Source: Nocardia rhizosphaerihabitans
GTDB lineage: Bacteria > Actinomycetota > Actinomycetes > Mycobacteriales > Mycobacteriaceae
DNA length: 64,000 bases
NCBI RefSeq assembly: GCF_014646295.1
Contig: NZ_BMNE01000006.1
Coordinates: 483,083 to 547,082, forward strand
Direction of reading: 5' to 3'
Both the position numbers and the translations under genes were made by a program. The notes below the pieces were generated by a model that saw nothing but the letters and a program-made list of their open reading frames with translations, ran no database searches and was not told the origin of the DNA. This document shows positions 24,352 to 32,888 of the stretch, in pieces; the first letter of the stretch is position 1, and every line of letters starts with the position of its first letter.

Positions 24352-27300
24352 ATGGTCCGGCCACCGACTGCCCGCTCCGCTGTTCCCGGCGTCGGCCGGC
24401 TCGGCTTGCTCGAGCCCACCGCGGCGGATTCCCTGCACCAGCTCGGCTGGGACAATGTCGACGGCGTGCCCGTGCTCTGGGCGCTGTCGCGTTCCCCAGA
24501 CGCCGACCTGGCCCTGTCCACTCTGGTGCGGCTGCGCGAGGCGCTCGGAAACGACTGGGCCGAACTGGATTCGGCGATCCGCTCCGACACCACGCTGCGC
24601 GGCAGGCTGTTCGGGCTGCTCGGCTCCTCGACCGCGTTCGGCGACCACCTCGTCGCCGCGCCCGCCGCGTGGAAGATCCTGCGCGAGAACCGGATTCCCG
24701 AACGCGACGACCTGATCGCCGACCTGCTCGACGCGGTCGACGCGAAACCCGAGACCGGCCCCAACGCGGGGCCGATGCTGTTCCGCGCCGGTATCGCCGG
24801 GCCGGAGGCTATCGCGTTGCTGCGCAGCAGGTATCGCGATCAGCTGATGCTGCTGGCCGCGGTCGATCTGGCCTCCACCGTCGAGAACGAGCCGGTGCCG
24901 CCGTATCAGGTGGTCGGCAGGCATCTGTCGGATCTGGCCGACGCCGCGCTCACCGCCGCGCTGTCGGTCGCGGTCGCGCGGGTGTGCAAGAACGGTCCGG
25001 TGCCGGTGCGCCTCGCGGTGATCGCGATGGGCAAATGCGGTGCGCGCGAACTGAACTACGTCAGCGATGTCGACGTGGTGTTCGTCGCCGAACCGGCCGA
25101 CGCGACCGCGACCCGGCTGGCCGCGGAGATGATGAGCGTCGCCAGCTCGGCCTTCTTCGAAGTCGACGCGGCCCTGCGTCCCGAGGGCAAGGCGGGCGCG
25201 CTGGTGCGCACGCTCGATTCCCATCTGGCCTACTACAAGCGCTGGGCGCGCACCTGGGAGTTCCAGGCGCTGCTGAAGAACCGGCCGATGACCGGGGATC
25301 TGGAGCTCGGGCAGCAGTACCGCGACGCGCTGATGCCGATGGTGTGGACCGCGTCGGAACGTCCCGATTTCGTCGCCGACGTGCAGGCGATGCGCCGCCG
25401 GGTGGAAGACCTGGTCCCGGCCGACCTGCGCGAGCGCGAACTCAAACTCGGCGCCGGCAGCCTGCGCGATGTCGAATTCGCCGTGCAGCTGCTGCAATTG
25501 GTGCACGGGCGGGTCGACGACTCGCTGCACGCCACCAATACCGTCGAGGCGCTCACCGCGCTGGCGGCGGGCGGCTACGTCGGCCGTGACGACGCCGCCA
25601 ACCTCACCGCCTCCTACGAATTCCTGCGTCTGCTCGAGCACCGCCTGCAGTTGCAGCGGCTCAAGCGCACCCACACCCTGCCCGCCGCCGACGACGAGGA
25701 GGGCATGCGCTGGCTGGCCCGCGCCGCCCACATCCGCCCGGACGGCCGCCAGGACGCGGTCGGCGTGCTCGAGACCGACATCCGCCGCAATTCCATGCGG
25801 GTGCGGCGCCTGCACGCCAAGCTGTTCTACCGCCCGCTGCTCGAGGCGGTCGCCCGGCTCGACTCCGACGCGCTGCGGCTGAGCCCCGACGCCGCCGTCC
25901 GCCAGCTCGCCGCCCTCGGCTACGGCGCCCCGGCCAATGCGCTCGGGCACCTCAAGGCGCTCACCGGCGGTGTCTCGCGCAAGGGCCGCATCCAGGCACT
26001 GCTGCTGCCGACCCTGCTCGAATGGCTTGGTGACACACCGAATCCCGACGCGGGCCTGCTCGCGTACCGCCGGGTCTCGGAGGGCCTCGACGACCAGATC
26101 TGGTTCCTGCGCGAACTGCGCGACGAAGGGGCCATCGCCCAGCGCCTGATGATCGTGCTCGGCTCCTCGGAGTACCTGCCCGACCTGCTGATCAACGCCC
26201 CCGAAACGATTCGCATGTACGCCGACGGACCGGGCGGCCCCCAGCTGCTCGGCCCGCAACCCGAGGACGTCGCCCGCGGCATCCAGACCGCCGCGGCCCG
26301 CTACGACGACCCGAATCGTGCTGTCGCGGCGGCCCGTTCGCTGCGCAGGCACGAACTGGCGCGCGTCGCCTCGGCCGATCTGCTCGGCATGCTCGACGTG
26401 CCGCAGGTGTGCGCCGCGCTGTCCTCGGTGTGGGTGGCCGTGCTCGAGGCCTCGCTCAGCGCGGTCATCCGGGCCTCGGAGGCCGAGCGGGGCGCACCGG
26501 CGCCCGCCGACCTCGCGGTGATCGGCATGGGCAGGCTCGGCGGCATGGAGCTCGGCTACGGCTCCGACGCCGATGTGCTGTTCGTCTGTGACGCGCGTCC
26601 CGGCGAGGACGAGACCACCGCTGTGAAGTGGGCCGTGGGCATCGCCGAGAAAGTACAGCGACTGCTCGGTGCGCCGAGCACCGATCCGCCGCTGCAGGTC
26701 GACGCCGGATTGCGGCCGGAGGGCCGCAACGGCGCCCTCGTCCGCACCCTGGCGGCCTATCAGGCCTACTACGACCAGTGGGCCCAGCCATGGGAGGTCC
26801 AGGCGCTGCTGCGCGCGCACCAGGTGGCGGGCGATCAGGACCTGGGTGTGCGGTTCCTGCACGTCATCGACCCGATCCGGTACCCGGCGGGCGGTGTGTC
26901 GGCCGATGCGGTCCGCGAGATCCGCCGCATCAAGGCCCGCGTCGACGCCGAGCGCCTACCGCGCGGCGCCAACCCCGCCACCCACACCAAACTGGGGCGC
27001 GGCGGCCTCGCCGATATCGAATGGACCGTGCAGCTGCTGCAGTTGCGCCACGCCCACGAGGTGCCGGCCCTGCACAACACCTCGACGCTGCAATCGCTCG
27101 ACGTCATCGAGGCCGAAGGCATTCTGGAGCCCGAAGATGTTGCGCTGCTGCGGGAATCGTGGATCACCGCCACCGCGGCCCGCAATGCCCTTGTGCTGGT
27201 GAAGGGCAAGGCCACCGACCAGCTGCCCGGTCCGGGCCGGTTGCTGTCGGCGGTCGCGCGCGTGGCGGGCTGGCCCACCGACGACGGCAGCGAGTTCCTC

Positions 27301-27363
27301 GACAACTACATGCGCATCACCCGTCGCGCCAAAGCGGTGGTGGAGCGGGTATTCGGGGGATAG
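24352..27363 (+). CDS. glnE: Bifunctional glutamine synthetase adenylyltransferase/deadenylylase
   Basis: 1003 residues with the two-domain GlnE layout. The N-terminal nucleotidyltransferase (deadenylylating) domain has MGKCGARELNYVSDVDVVFV near residue 225. The C-terminal (adenylylating) domain has GMGRLGGMELGYGSDADVLFV near residue 725. Both keep the GS-x-x-D-x-D metal signature. Each is followed by a helical GlnD-like PII-uridylyltransferase region (RPEGKAGALVRTL and RPEGRNGALVRTL). It attaches or removes AMP on the GlnA1 tyrosine according to nitrogen status. A strong terminator follows 7 bases after the stop. Confidence 0.97.
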   Translation: MVRPPTARSAVPGVGRLGLLEPTAADSLHQLGWDNVDGVPVLWALSRSPDADLALSTLVRLREALGNDWAELDSAIRSDTTLRGRLFGLLGSSTAFGDHLVAAPAAWKILRENRIPERDDLIADLLDAVDAKPETGPNAGPMLFRAGIAGPEAIALLRSRYRDQLMLLAAVDLASTVENEPVPPYQVVGRHLSDLADAALTAALSVAVARVCKNGPVPVRLAVIAMGKCGARELNYVSDVDVVFVAEPADATATRLAAEMMSVASSAFFEVDAALRPEGKAGALVRTLDSHLAYYKRWARTWEFQALLKNRPMTGDLELGQQYRDALMPMVWTASERPDFVADVQAMRRRVEDLVPADLRERELKLGAGSLRDVEFAVQLLQLVHGRVDDSLHATNTVEALTALAAGGYVGRDDAANLTASYEFLRLLEHRLQLQRLKRTHTLPAADDEEGMRWLARAAHIRPDGRQDAVGVLETDIRRNSMRVRRLHAKLFYRPLLEAVARLDSDALRLSPDAAVRQLAALGYGAPANALGHLKALTGGVSRKGRIQALLLPTLLEWLGDTPNPDAGLLAYRRVSEGLDDQIWFLRELRDEGAIAQRLMIVLGSSEYLPDLLINAPETIRMYADGPGGPQLLGPQPEDVARGIQTAAARYDDPNRAVAAARSLRRHELARVASADLLGMLDVPQVCAALSSVWVAVLEASLSAVIRASEAERGAPAPADLAVIGMGRLGGMELGYGSDADVLFVCDARPGEDETTAVKWAVGIAEKVQRLLGAPSTDPPLQVDAGLRPEGRNGALVRTLAAYQAYYDQWAQPWEVQALLRAHQVAGDQDLGVRFLHVIDPIRYPAGGVSADAVREIRRIKARVDAERLPRGANPATHTKLGRGGLADIEWTVQLLQLRHAHEVPALHNTSTLQSLDVIEAEGILEPEDVALLRESWITATAARNALVLVKGKATDQLPGPGRLLSAVARVAGWPTDDGSEFLDNYMRITRRAKAVVERVFGG

Positions 27364-27370
27364 GGACATG

Positions 27371-27405
27371 AGAAAGGCCCCGCACCAATGGTGCGGGGCC
27401 TTTCT
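27371..27405. terminator. Bidirectional terminator between glnE and the cold-shock gene
   Basis: Perfect 16-bp stem AGAAAGGCCCCGCACC with an AAT loop. The T/A-rich stem ends serve both convergent genes. Confidence 0.9.
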
Positions 27406-27419
27406 AGCTCACGCTGAAA

Positions 27420-27623
27420 TCAGATCGCGCGGACGTCCTGGGCCTGCGGGCCCTTCTGGCCCTGGCCGACCTCGAACTCCACCCGCTGACCCTCTTCGAG
27501 GGACTTGAAGCCCGAGCCGCCGATGGCGGAGTAATGCACGAAGACGTCGGGGCCGCCTCCGTCTTGGGCGATGAAGCCGAAGCCCTTTTCGCCGTTGAAC
27601 CACTTAACAGTGCCTTGAGTCAT
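27420..27623 (-). CDS. Cold-shock protein (CspA family)
   Basis: 67-residue single cold-shock domain that binds single-stranded RNA/DNA. RNP1 (KGFGFI) and RNP2 (VFVHYSAI) are intact, and it starts with the usual MTQGTVKWFNGEKGFGF. ATG 27623 gives the standard family length; an upstream frame adds 11 unlikely residues. The upstream region on this strand is relatively A/T-rich (AAAAGACTTTTAAAC), unusual for the window, and may act as an unstructured leader as in other csp genes. Confidence 0.95.
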   Translation of the reverse strand: MTQGTVKWFNGEKGFGFIAQDGGGPDVFVHYSAIGGSGFKSLEEGQRVEFEVGQGQKGPQAQDVRAI

Positions 27624-27844
27624 GGTGTTTAAAAGTCTTTTCCGTAGATGAGCCATGGCGATCTCTGTGATCAGCCCAGTCTCAGCAACCTAGTATGCCA
27701 TACTCGTCGACAAACTGCGCACACGGGTTGATCACACCGTGATCTGGGCGGAGTCTGCGGCGACACACGGCGTGTCGGGGCCGGGGATCGCGGCGGCGAG
27801 CGCCGAGGTCACATCTCGGCGCGAGGTATGCCAATCTGGGCGAC

Positions 27845-28867
27845 ATGGGTGAGTCGAACGAGGAGCACGGCGGACACGTCGACCTGGCATTGCGGGTGCT
27901 CGACGCGCACGTCGCATTCACCAAGGACCAGCTGCTGCAGCCCGCGGGTTTCCGCGAGCTCGTCGTCGACGAGGTGGACGGACTGCTCGCCGAGGCGCAG
28001 GAACTGACGCTGGCCGAGGCCGTCACGCGCGAGCAGATCAAGGACGTCGCGCACAAGTACGCGGTGCAGCTCCCGGTCGAGGGTGCGATCCCCGAACTCG
28101 TCGGTGAGATCGCCGCCCGGCTGTACCACCACCGCGCCCAGGACGAGATCCCGGTCGACGAGGTCGTGGACAACCGGCGCTTCGACGAACTGGTCTCGGC
28201 CGTGGCCGACATGGAGGTCTCGCACCGGCTGGTGCGGCTGGTGCTCAACAGCCCCGCCACCGTCGACGCCTGCGTCGAAGCCGTGCAGCGCGCAGTCGTC
28301 GCCGCGGTCGACGAGGGCAGGCACGCCGAGGGCGGCGGGCTGGCGCAGTCGCTGCGCGGCGCGCTCGCCCGGCTGGCCGAGCCCGCGTTGCCCGCGATCG
28401 AGAACGGCGTCGGCCGCCTCACCCGCACGGGGGCGCGATTCGTGTTGCGCGGCAACCGCAACGACGCCGACGACGTCCTGCTCGACGCGGCGCGCGAGAC
28501 CTGGCGCAAGCACACCGGCGACGCGGTCGGCTCCTTCCGCGACCTGGTCTCGGCCAACGACGTGGAAGACGCCGTCGTTCTCACCTTCGAGTTCTGGCGC
28601 ACCTTCCGCGATACCGACTACTTCCACGCGCTGCTGGACGAGGGCATCGATCACGTCTTCGACAAGTACGGCGACACCCCACTGGCCGAGCTGCTCGCCG
28701 AGCTGGGCATCGGGCGCGAGGACATGATCGAGGAGGCACTGCGTTTCGGCCCCGCGGTGCTCGGAACGCTCGACGAGCGTGGCTATCTCGACACCGTGGT
28801 CCGGCGCAGGCTGGCGCCGTTCTACGCCTCCGACGCGTTCCGTGCCGCGGTAGCGGACACGCGCTAG
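27845..28867 (+). CDS. Conserved-looking hypothetical helical protein (340 residues)
   Basis: No family is recognised. The protein is acidic, helix-rich and has no signal peptide, membrane segment or cysteine. Repeated hydrophobic/charged helices (VDLALRVLDAHVAFTKDQLL; RFDELVSAVADMEVSHRLVRLVL; EDAVVLTFEFWRTFRDTDYF) and a basic patch (TRTGARFVLRGNRND) stand out. Codon use matches neighbouring genes. It precedes a DUF262 gene by 113 bases on the same strand. The start is poorly marked; CAATCT about 7 bases upstream may be a degenerate leaderless -10. Confidence 0.7.
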   Translation: MGESNEEHGGHVDLALRVLDAHVAFTKDQLLQPAGFRELVVDEVDGLLAEAQELTLAEAVTREQIKDVAHKYAVQLPVEGAIPELVGEIAARLYHHRAQDEIPVDEVVDNRRFDELVSAVADMEVSHRLVRLVLNSPATVDACVEAVQRAVVAAVDEGRHAEGGGLAQSLRGALARLAEPALPAIENGVGRLTRTGARFVLRGNRNDADDVLLDAARETWRKHTGDAVGSFRDLVSANDVEDAVVLTFEFWRTFRDTDYFHALLDEGIDHVFDKYGDTPLAELLAELGIGREDMIEEALRFGPAVLGTLDERGYLDTVVRRRLAPFYASDAFRAAVADTR

Positions 28868-28980
28868 CACGAAGCATCCAGCCGCGAGTCCTGTTCGGCC
28901 GCTGGCGCGTCGGTGTTTGTCGGTACGATCCGTGCAACGATGGAGCGCCTGCGCTACCGGATCGCGATCGAAAGGCTGCC

Positions 28981-31494
28981 GTGACACGTCTGTCCTCCCT
29001 GCTCGACCAGATCGACTCCGGAGCGGTGCTGCTGCCGGAATTCCAGCGCGGCTACGTGTGGAACAGGGACCAGGTGCGCGGGCTCATGCGGTCGCTGTAT
29101 CTCGGGTATCCGGTCGGCGGGCTCCTGGTGTGGGAAACCGGCTCCGAGGACATCGCCGTGCGCGGCGGGGCGGGCGGGACGGGACTGCGACAACTGCTGC
29201 TCGACGGTCAGCAGCGGATCACCACGCTCTACGGCATCCTGCGTGGCCGTGCGCCCTCGTTCTTCGAGGGCGACGCCGTCGCCTTCACCGGACTCCATTT
29301 CGATGTCGACCGTGAGGTTTTCGAGTTCCAGATCCCCGGCCGCGACACCGCGCCGACCTGGATCGATGTCACCGAGCTGTTCGCGCACGGCCCGGTGCAC
29401 TACCTGCCCCGGTTCACCGACGTCCCGCAGGAAACCCTCGCCGCGTACCTCGACCGGTTGAACAAGCTGCGCGAGATCACCCACCGCGAGTTCAACGTCG
29501 AGACCATCACCGGCTCCGATCGCACCGTCGACGAGGTCGTCGACATCTTCAACCGGGTCAACTCCGGTGGCACCAAGCTGTCCAAGGGCGACCTGGCGCT
29601 GGCGACGCTGTGCGCGCAGTGGCCGCAGGCCCGCGGCAACCTGCGCGACCACCTGATCCGCTGGGACAAGGACGGCTATACCTTCACCCTGGACTGGTTG
29701 CTGCGCAACGTGATCGCCGTCGGCAACGGCCGCGCGCACTTCGACGCGCTCGGCGACCTGTCACCCGCGGAGTTCGAGCAGGCGCTGACCGCCACGGCCA
29801 CCCAGGTCGACACCTTCCTCGACACCGTGGCTGGCCGCCTCGGCCTCGACCACGACCGAGTCCTCATGGGGCGCTATGCGATTCCCGTGGTGACCAGGCT
29901 GCTGTTCCTCAACGGCGGCCGCTTCGACGACGACCTGCACCGCGACCGGGTCCTGTACTGGTACATCCATTCCGCGCTGTGGGGCCGGTTCAGCGGCTCC
30001 ACCGAGACCTTCCTGCAGCAGGATTACGACACCCTCGAACGCGGCGGCATCAACGGGCTCATCGCCTCGCTGGAGCGGCTGCGCGGCGGCTCGCTGGATC
30101 TGTGCGCCGACGATTTCGCCGGCGCCACCAGAGGTTCGCGGTTCTATCCGCTGCTGTATCTGCTGACCCGCGTGGACGGTTCGCGCGATCTGGGCACCGG
30201 ATCCGAGCTCGGCATCGAGCAGTTCGGCGAGCGCTCGCCGGTGCAGGTGCACTACCTGTTCCCGAAGACCACGCTGCGCGATGCCGGATACGAGCGCAAC
30301 GAGATCAACGCGATCGCCAACTTCTGCTTCCTCAGCCCCGACTCGGAAGCCGAACTCGGCGAGCGCGAGCCCGCCGACTACCTCGCCGAGGTGGAGCGGC
30401 GGCATCCGGGAGTGCTCGCCTCACAATGGATCCCGACCGATCCGGCACTGTGGCGGGTCGAGAACTACCGCGAATTCCTGCGCGCCCGCCGCAAGTTGCT
30501 GTCCGCGGCGGCCGACGCCTTCCTCGAGCAGCTGCGCACCGGCACCCTGCACCGGCCGACGCTGCTGAGCGTCGGCGTCGCCGGGGTGACCATCGGCGAT
30601 CCCGCGGTGGACCAGGTGAACGCGCTCGTCGACGACCTCATCGCCGACGGCTTCGGTTTCCCGCTGCTCGACAGCGAGGTCTCCGACCCGGTGACCGGCC
30701 GCGAACTCGCTGTCGCCGAGGCCTTCTGGCCCGACGGCCTGCAGCCCGGCGTCGGCATGCCGGTGGTGCTGGTGCTCGAGCCCGCCAACGCCGACCTCAC
30801 CCGCCTCGCCCAGCTCGGCTACGCGGTGTTCACCTCCGTCGACGCTCTGCGCGGCTATGTCGACAACCTGCGCGTCGAGGTCTCCGGCGACACCGGTCTC
30901 TACGGCCCCGCCGCCGACGTCGCCGTACTGGCCGAGCGCCTGCCCGCCACCTGGGTCGGCAACTCCGAGCAGGTCTGGTTCCGCTTCGCCTGGAACCAGC
31001 TCGAGCGCGACCGGGCCGACGGCCCCGACGCGGCGCTGGAACCCGAACAGGTCGCCCTGCGCTACATCGCCCTGTGGGCGCTGACCCGCACCTTCTACAT
31101 CCACGCCTTCGACCAGGGCAATCCAGGGGAGTGGCGCTACTACCTCGGCGACGCCATCGGCCCCGCCCCGCTGGTGCCCCGCGAATGGCTGGCCCGGCGC
31201 GCCGTCGAATCCGGCGCACTGGCACCCGGCGCCGCCCCCGGCGACGAGGACATCGCGATCGCCCTGGTCCACGGCGTCATCGAGGTCGTCGAGGACGTCG
31301 CCACCGCGCTGGCCCACCTCCTCGGCGGCCCCGGCCTGTTCGCCTCCCTCTGGGCCTCGGCGGGCGCCGCCGAGCACTACGGCTACCCGCTGTCCACCGA
31401 CCAGATCAACGACCTCATCAACCAGGTCGTCAACGACCCCGCTTCCCGAAAGATCCAGGCCTACAACTGGATCGAGGCGGGGCTGCCGCTCTAG
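28981..31494 (+). CDS. DUF262 (GmrSD/ParB-like) protein with altered HNH region and long C-terminal extension
   Basis: 837 residues. The N-terminal DUF262 domain is clear: LLPEFQRGYVWNRDQVRGLMRSLYLGYPVG and LLLDGQQRITTLYGI (DGQQR at about 75-79), the nucleotide-binding motif of GmrS-like type IV restriction subunits. Around residues 424-460 is the DUF1524-type HNH region, but the usual H-H-I-F-P reads HYLFP and the later Asn is not obvious, so nuclease activity is doubtful. About 270 further residues form an unrecognised C-terminal part containing AEAFWPDGLQPGVGMPVVLVLE. GTG start with GAAAGG upstream. Possible phage-defence or DNA-modification-dependent protein. Confidence 0.8.
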   Translation: MTRLSSLLDQIDSGAVLLPEFQRGYVWNRDQVRGLMRSLYLGYPVGGLLVWETGSEDIAVRGGAGGTGLRQLLLDGQQRITTLYGILRGRAPSFFEGDAVAFTGLHFDVDREVFEFQIPGRDTAPTWIDVTELFAHGPVHYLPRFTDVPQETLAAYLDRLNKLREITHREFNVETITGSDRTVDEVVDIFNRVNSGGTKLSKGDLALATLCAQWPQARGNLRDHLIRWDKDGYTFTLDWLLRNVIAVGNGRAHFDALGDLSPAEFEQALTATATQVDTFLDTVAGRLGLDHDRVLMGRYAIPVVTRLLFLNGGRFDDDLHRDRVLYWYIHSALWGRFSGSTETFLQQDYDTLERGGINGLIASLERLRGGSLDLCADDFAGATRGSRFYPLLYLLTRVDGSRDLGTGSELGIEQFGERSPVQVHYLFPKTTLRDAGYERNEINAIANFCFLSPDSEAELGEREPADYLAEVERRHPGVLASQWIPTDPALWRVENYREFLRARRKLLSAAADAFLEQLRTGTLHRPTLLSVGVAGVTIGDPAVDQVNALVDDLIADGFGFPLLDSEVSDPVTGRELAVAEAFWPDGLQPGVGMPVVLVLEPANADLTRLAQLGYAVFTSVDALRGYVDNLRVEVSGDTGLYGPAADVAVLAERLPATWVGNSEQVWFRFAWNQLERDRADGPDAALEPEQVALRYIALWALTRTFYIHAFDQGNPGEWRYYLGDAIGPAPLVPREWLARRAVESGALAPGAAPGDEDIAIALVHGVIEVVEDVATALAHLLGGPGLFASLWASAGAAEHYGYPLSTDQINDLINQVVNDPASRKIQAYNWIEAGLPL

Positions 31495-31766
31495 CGGGTA
31501 GCGCGCTGGAAGGTGGCGACGAAGTCGGCCAGGGCGGTACGGTCCTCCGCGTCGACCGGGCGGTAGCCACGGTCGGCTTCGACGGTGATCGGGGTGCCTG
31601 CGCGGATGGAGAGTTCGTTCCAGCAGACCGGGAGCACCGGGAGCTGGACGGTGCGGTCGGCGACGGTGAGGGTCAGCGCCGAGGTGTAGCGACCCGCGAC
31701 GGTCATCAGCGCGTCGACGGCGTCCTCGGTGAGCGGACCGGCCGCCGGGAATTCTTCGATGTACAT
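31491..31766 (-). CDS. Small protein with HPr-like pattern, no active-site His
   Basis: 91 residues. The pattern of helix (ALMTVAGRYTSALTLTV), strand (RTVQLPVLP), then SIRAGTPITVEADRGY and a last helix (DRTALADFVATF) resembles the HPr/PTS-phosphocarrier fold. There is no histidine at the phosphorylation position, so any such relation is to HPr-like (Crh/DUF-type) proteins; this is inference from pattern only. ATG 31766 is preferred because AAGGAG lies 6 bases upstream. Its stop interlocks with that of the convergent DUF262 gene (CTAG). Confidence 0.65.
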   Translation of the reverse strand: MYIEEFPAAGPLTEDAVDALMTVAGRYTSALTLTVADRTVQLPVLPVCWNELSIRAGTPITVEADRGYRPVDAEDRTALADFVATFQRATR

Positions 31767-31848
31767 GGCCACCTCCTTGTGGAGCGCCAGTGTAGGCCCC
31801 TCAGAGAACCCTCAGAACCGTCACAGCGGGCCCGAACCGCTGGCCCCA

Positions 31849-31854
31849 TAGGCT
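31849..31854 (+). promoter_or_regulatory. -10 element of the EEP-family gene
   Basis: TAGGCT, 7 bases before the ATG at 31862. Confidence 0.4.
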
Positions 31855-31861
31855 GACCCGC

Positions 31862-32812
31862 ATGATGCGTAAATGGGTGGATCGAGCATTGCTCGTCCTG
31901 GGGTGGGGCGCACTGATCGCGGCGGTGGTCGGGATCGTGTTGCATATCGTGAACTGGCAGCAGAAGCCGATGGTGTTGCTGGCATCGGGGGCGATGTGGT
32001 TGATGCTCGGCGCGGTCGTCGGACTCGCGTTGATCCTCGCCGCCCGCGGATGGCGCAGTGCGGTCGCCGGGGGTGGGGTGCTCGCCGGTGTGCTGTGGCT
32101 GGTCGTGCCGTCCTATATCCCGGAGAGCAGGGCAGCCGACGGGCCGGAACTGGTTGTGTTGCAGTCGAATATCCTCTTCGGTCAGGCAGACGCCGCCGCA
32201 GTGGTCGCTGCGGTGCGGGACAACACCGTCGATGTGCTGACCATCGAGGAACTGACCGTCGACGCGATCACGCGCTTGCGGACGGCGGGACTGGACAACC
32301 TGCTGCCCTACGTCTATCTGGAACCGGCCCAGTCGGGCGGCGGTGGCACCGGCATCTACAGCCGATACCCGTTGCGCGACACCAGGAAATACGACGGCTT
32401 CATCATGAGCAACATCTCCGCGACGATGGAACATCCGCAGCGCGGCCCGATCTCGGTGTTCGCCTTCCATCCGATCCCGCCGAATCTGCACTTCGCCGCG
32501 TGGTCGGCGGAGATGCGCCGCGTCGACGAGATCCTGGCGGCCACGAGCGCGCCCGCCATCGTCGGTGCGGATTTCAATGCGACACAGAATCATTCGGCCT
32601 ACCGCGCCCTGCTCGACGGCCCGTTCGCCTCGGCCGCCGACCAGACCGGCGACGGTGTCCTGCTCACCTACCCGGCCGATCGCCGATGGGGACCGGTGAT
32701 CGGGATCGACCACGTCCTCGTCGCGGGCGGTGTGGCCGAACAGATCCGCACGCTCACCCTGCCCGGCACCGATCATCGCGCGGTACTGGCGACAGTCCGG
32801 ATGGACCGCTGA
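31862..32812 (+). CDS. Membrane-anchored endonuclease/exonuclease/phosphatase (EEP) family protein
   Basis: 316 residues. Three hydrophobic helices occupy residues ~10-85 (LLVLGWGALIAAVVGIVLHI; MVLLASGAMWLMLGAVVGLALILAA; VAGGGVLAGVLWLVV). An EEP domain follows, predicted outside the membrane: LQSNILFGQ (Asn), TIEELT (metal Glu), VGADFNAT (Asp/Asn), IDHVLV and GTDHRAVLAT (catalytic His). Related YafD-like proteins are phosphodiesterases of unknown substrate. A tandem ATG (31865) is possible. Confidence 0.88.
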   Translation: MMRKWVDRALLVLGWGALIAAVVGIVLHIVNWQQKPMVLLASGAMWLMLGAVVGLALILAARGWRSAVAGGGVLAGVLWLVVPSYIPESRAADGPELVVLQSNILFGQADAAAVVAAVRDNTVDVLTIEELTVDAITRLRTAGLDNLLPYVYLEPAQSGGGGTGIYSRYPLRDTRKYDGFIMSNISATMEHPQRGPISVFAFHPIPPNLHFAAWSAEMRRVDEILAATSAPAIVGADFNATQNHSAYRALLDGPFASAADQTGDGVLLTYPADRRWGPVIGIDHVLVAGGVAEQIRTLTLPGTDHRAVLATVRMDR

Positions 32813-32888
32813 CCGAAGTCGATTACCATGTGAGCGCTCGACATCGGACCGCTAGGCGTCCGTGTCATTCCCCGGGGAGGAAAAGCAG

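Noticed and set aside
22787..24364. 525-codon open frame on the - strand
   Set aside because: Antisense to glnA2; low-complexity Val/Gly/Arg composition and no motif.
24241..26862. 873-codon open frame on the - strand
   Set aside because: Antisense to glnE, which has full two-domain homology; the frame is a compositional shadow.
29610..31856. 748-codon open frame on the + strand
   Set aside because: Alternative frame of the DUF262 gene; Arg/Pro/Ala repeats with no motif.
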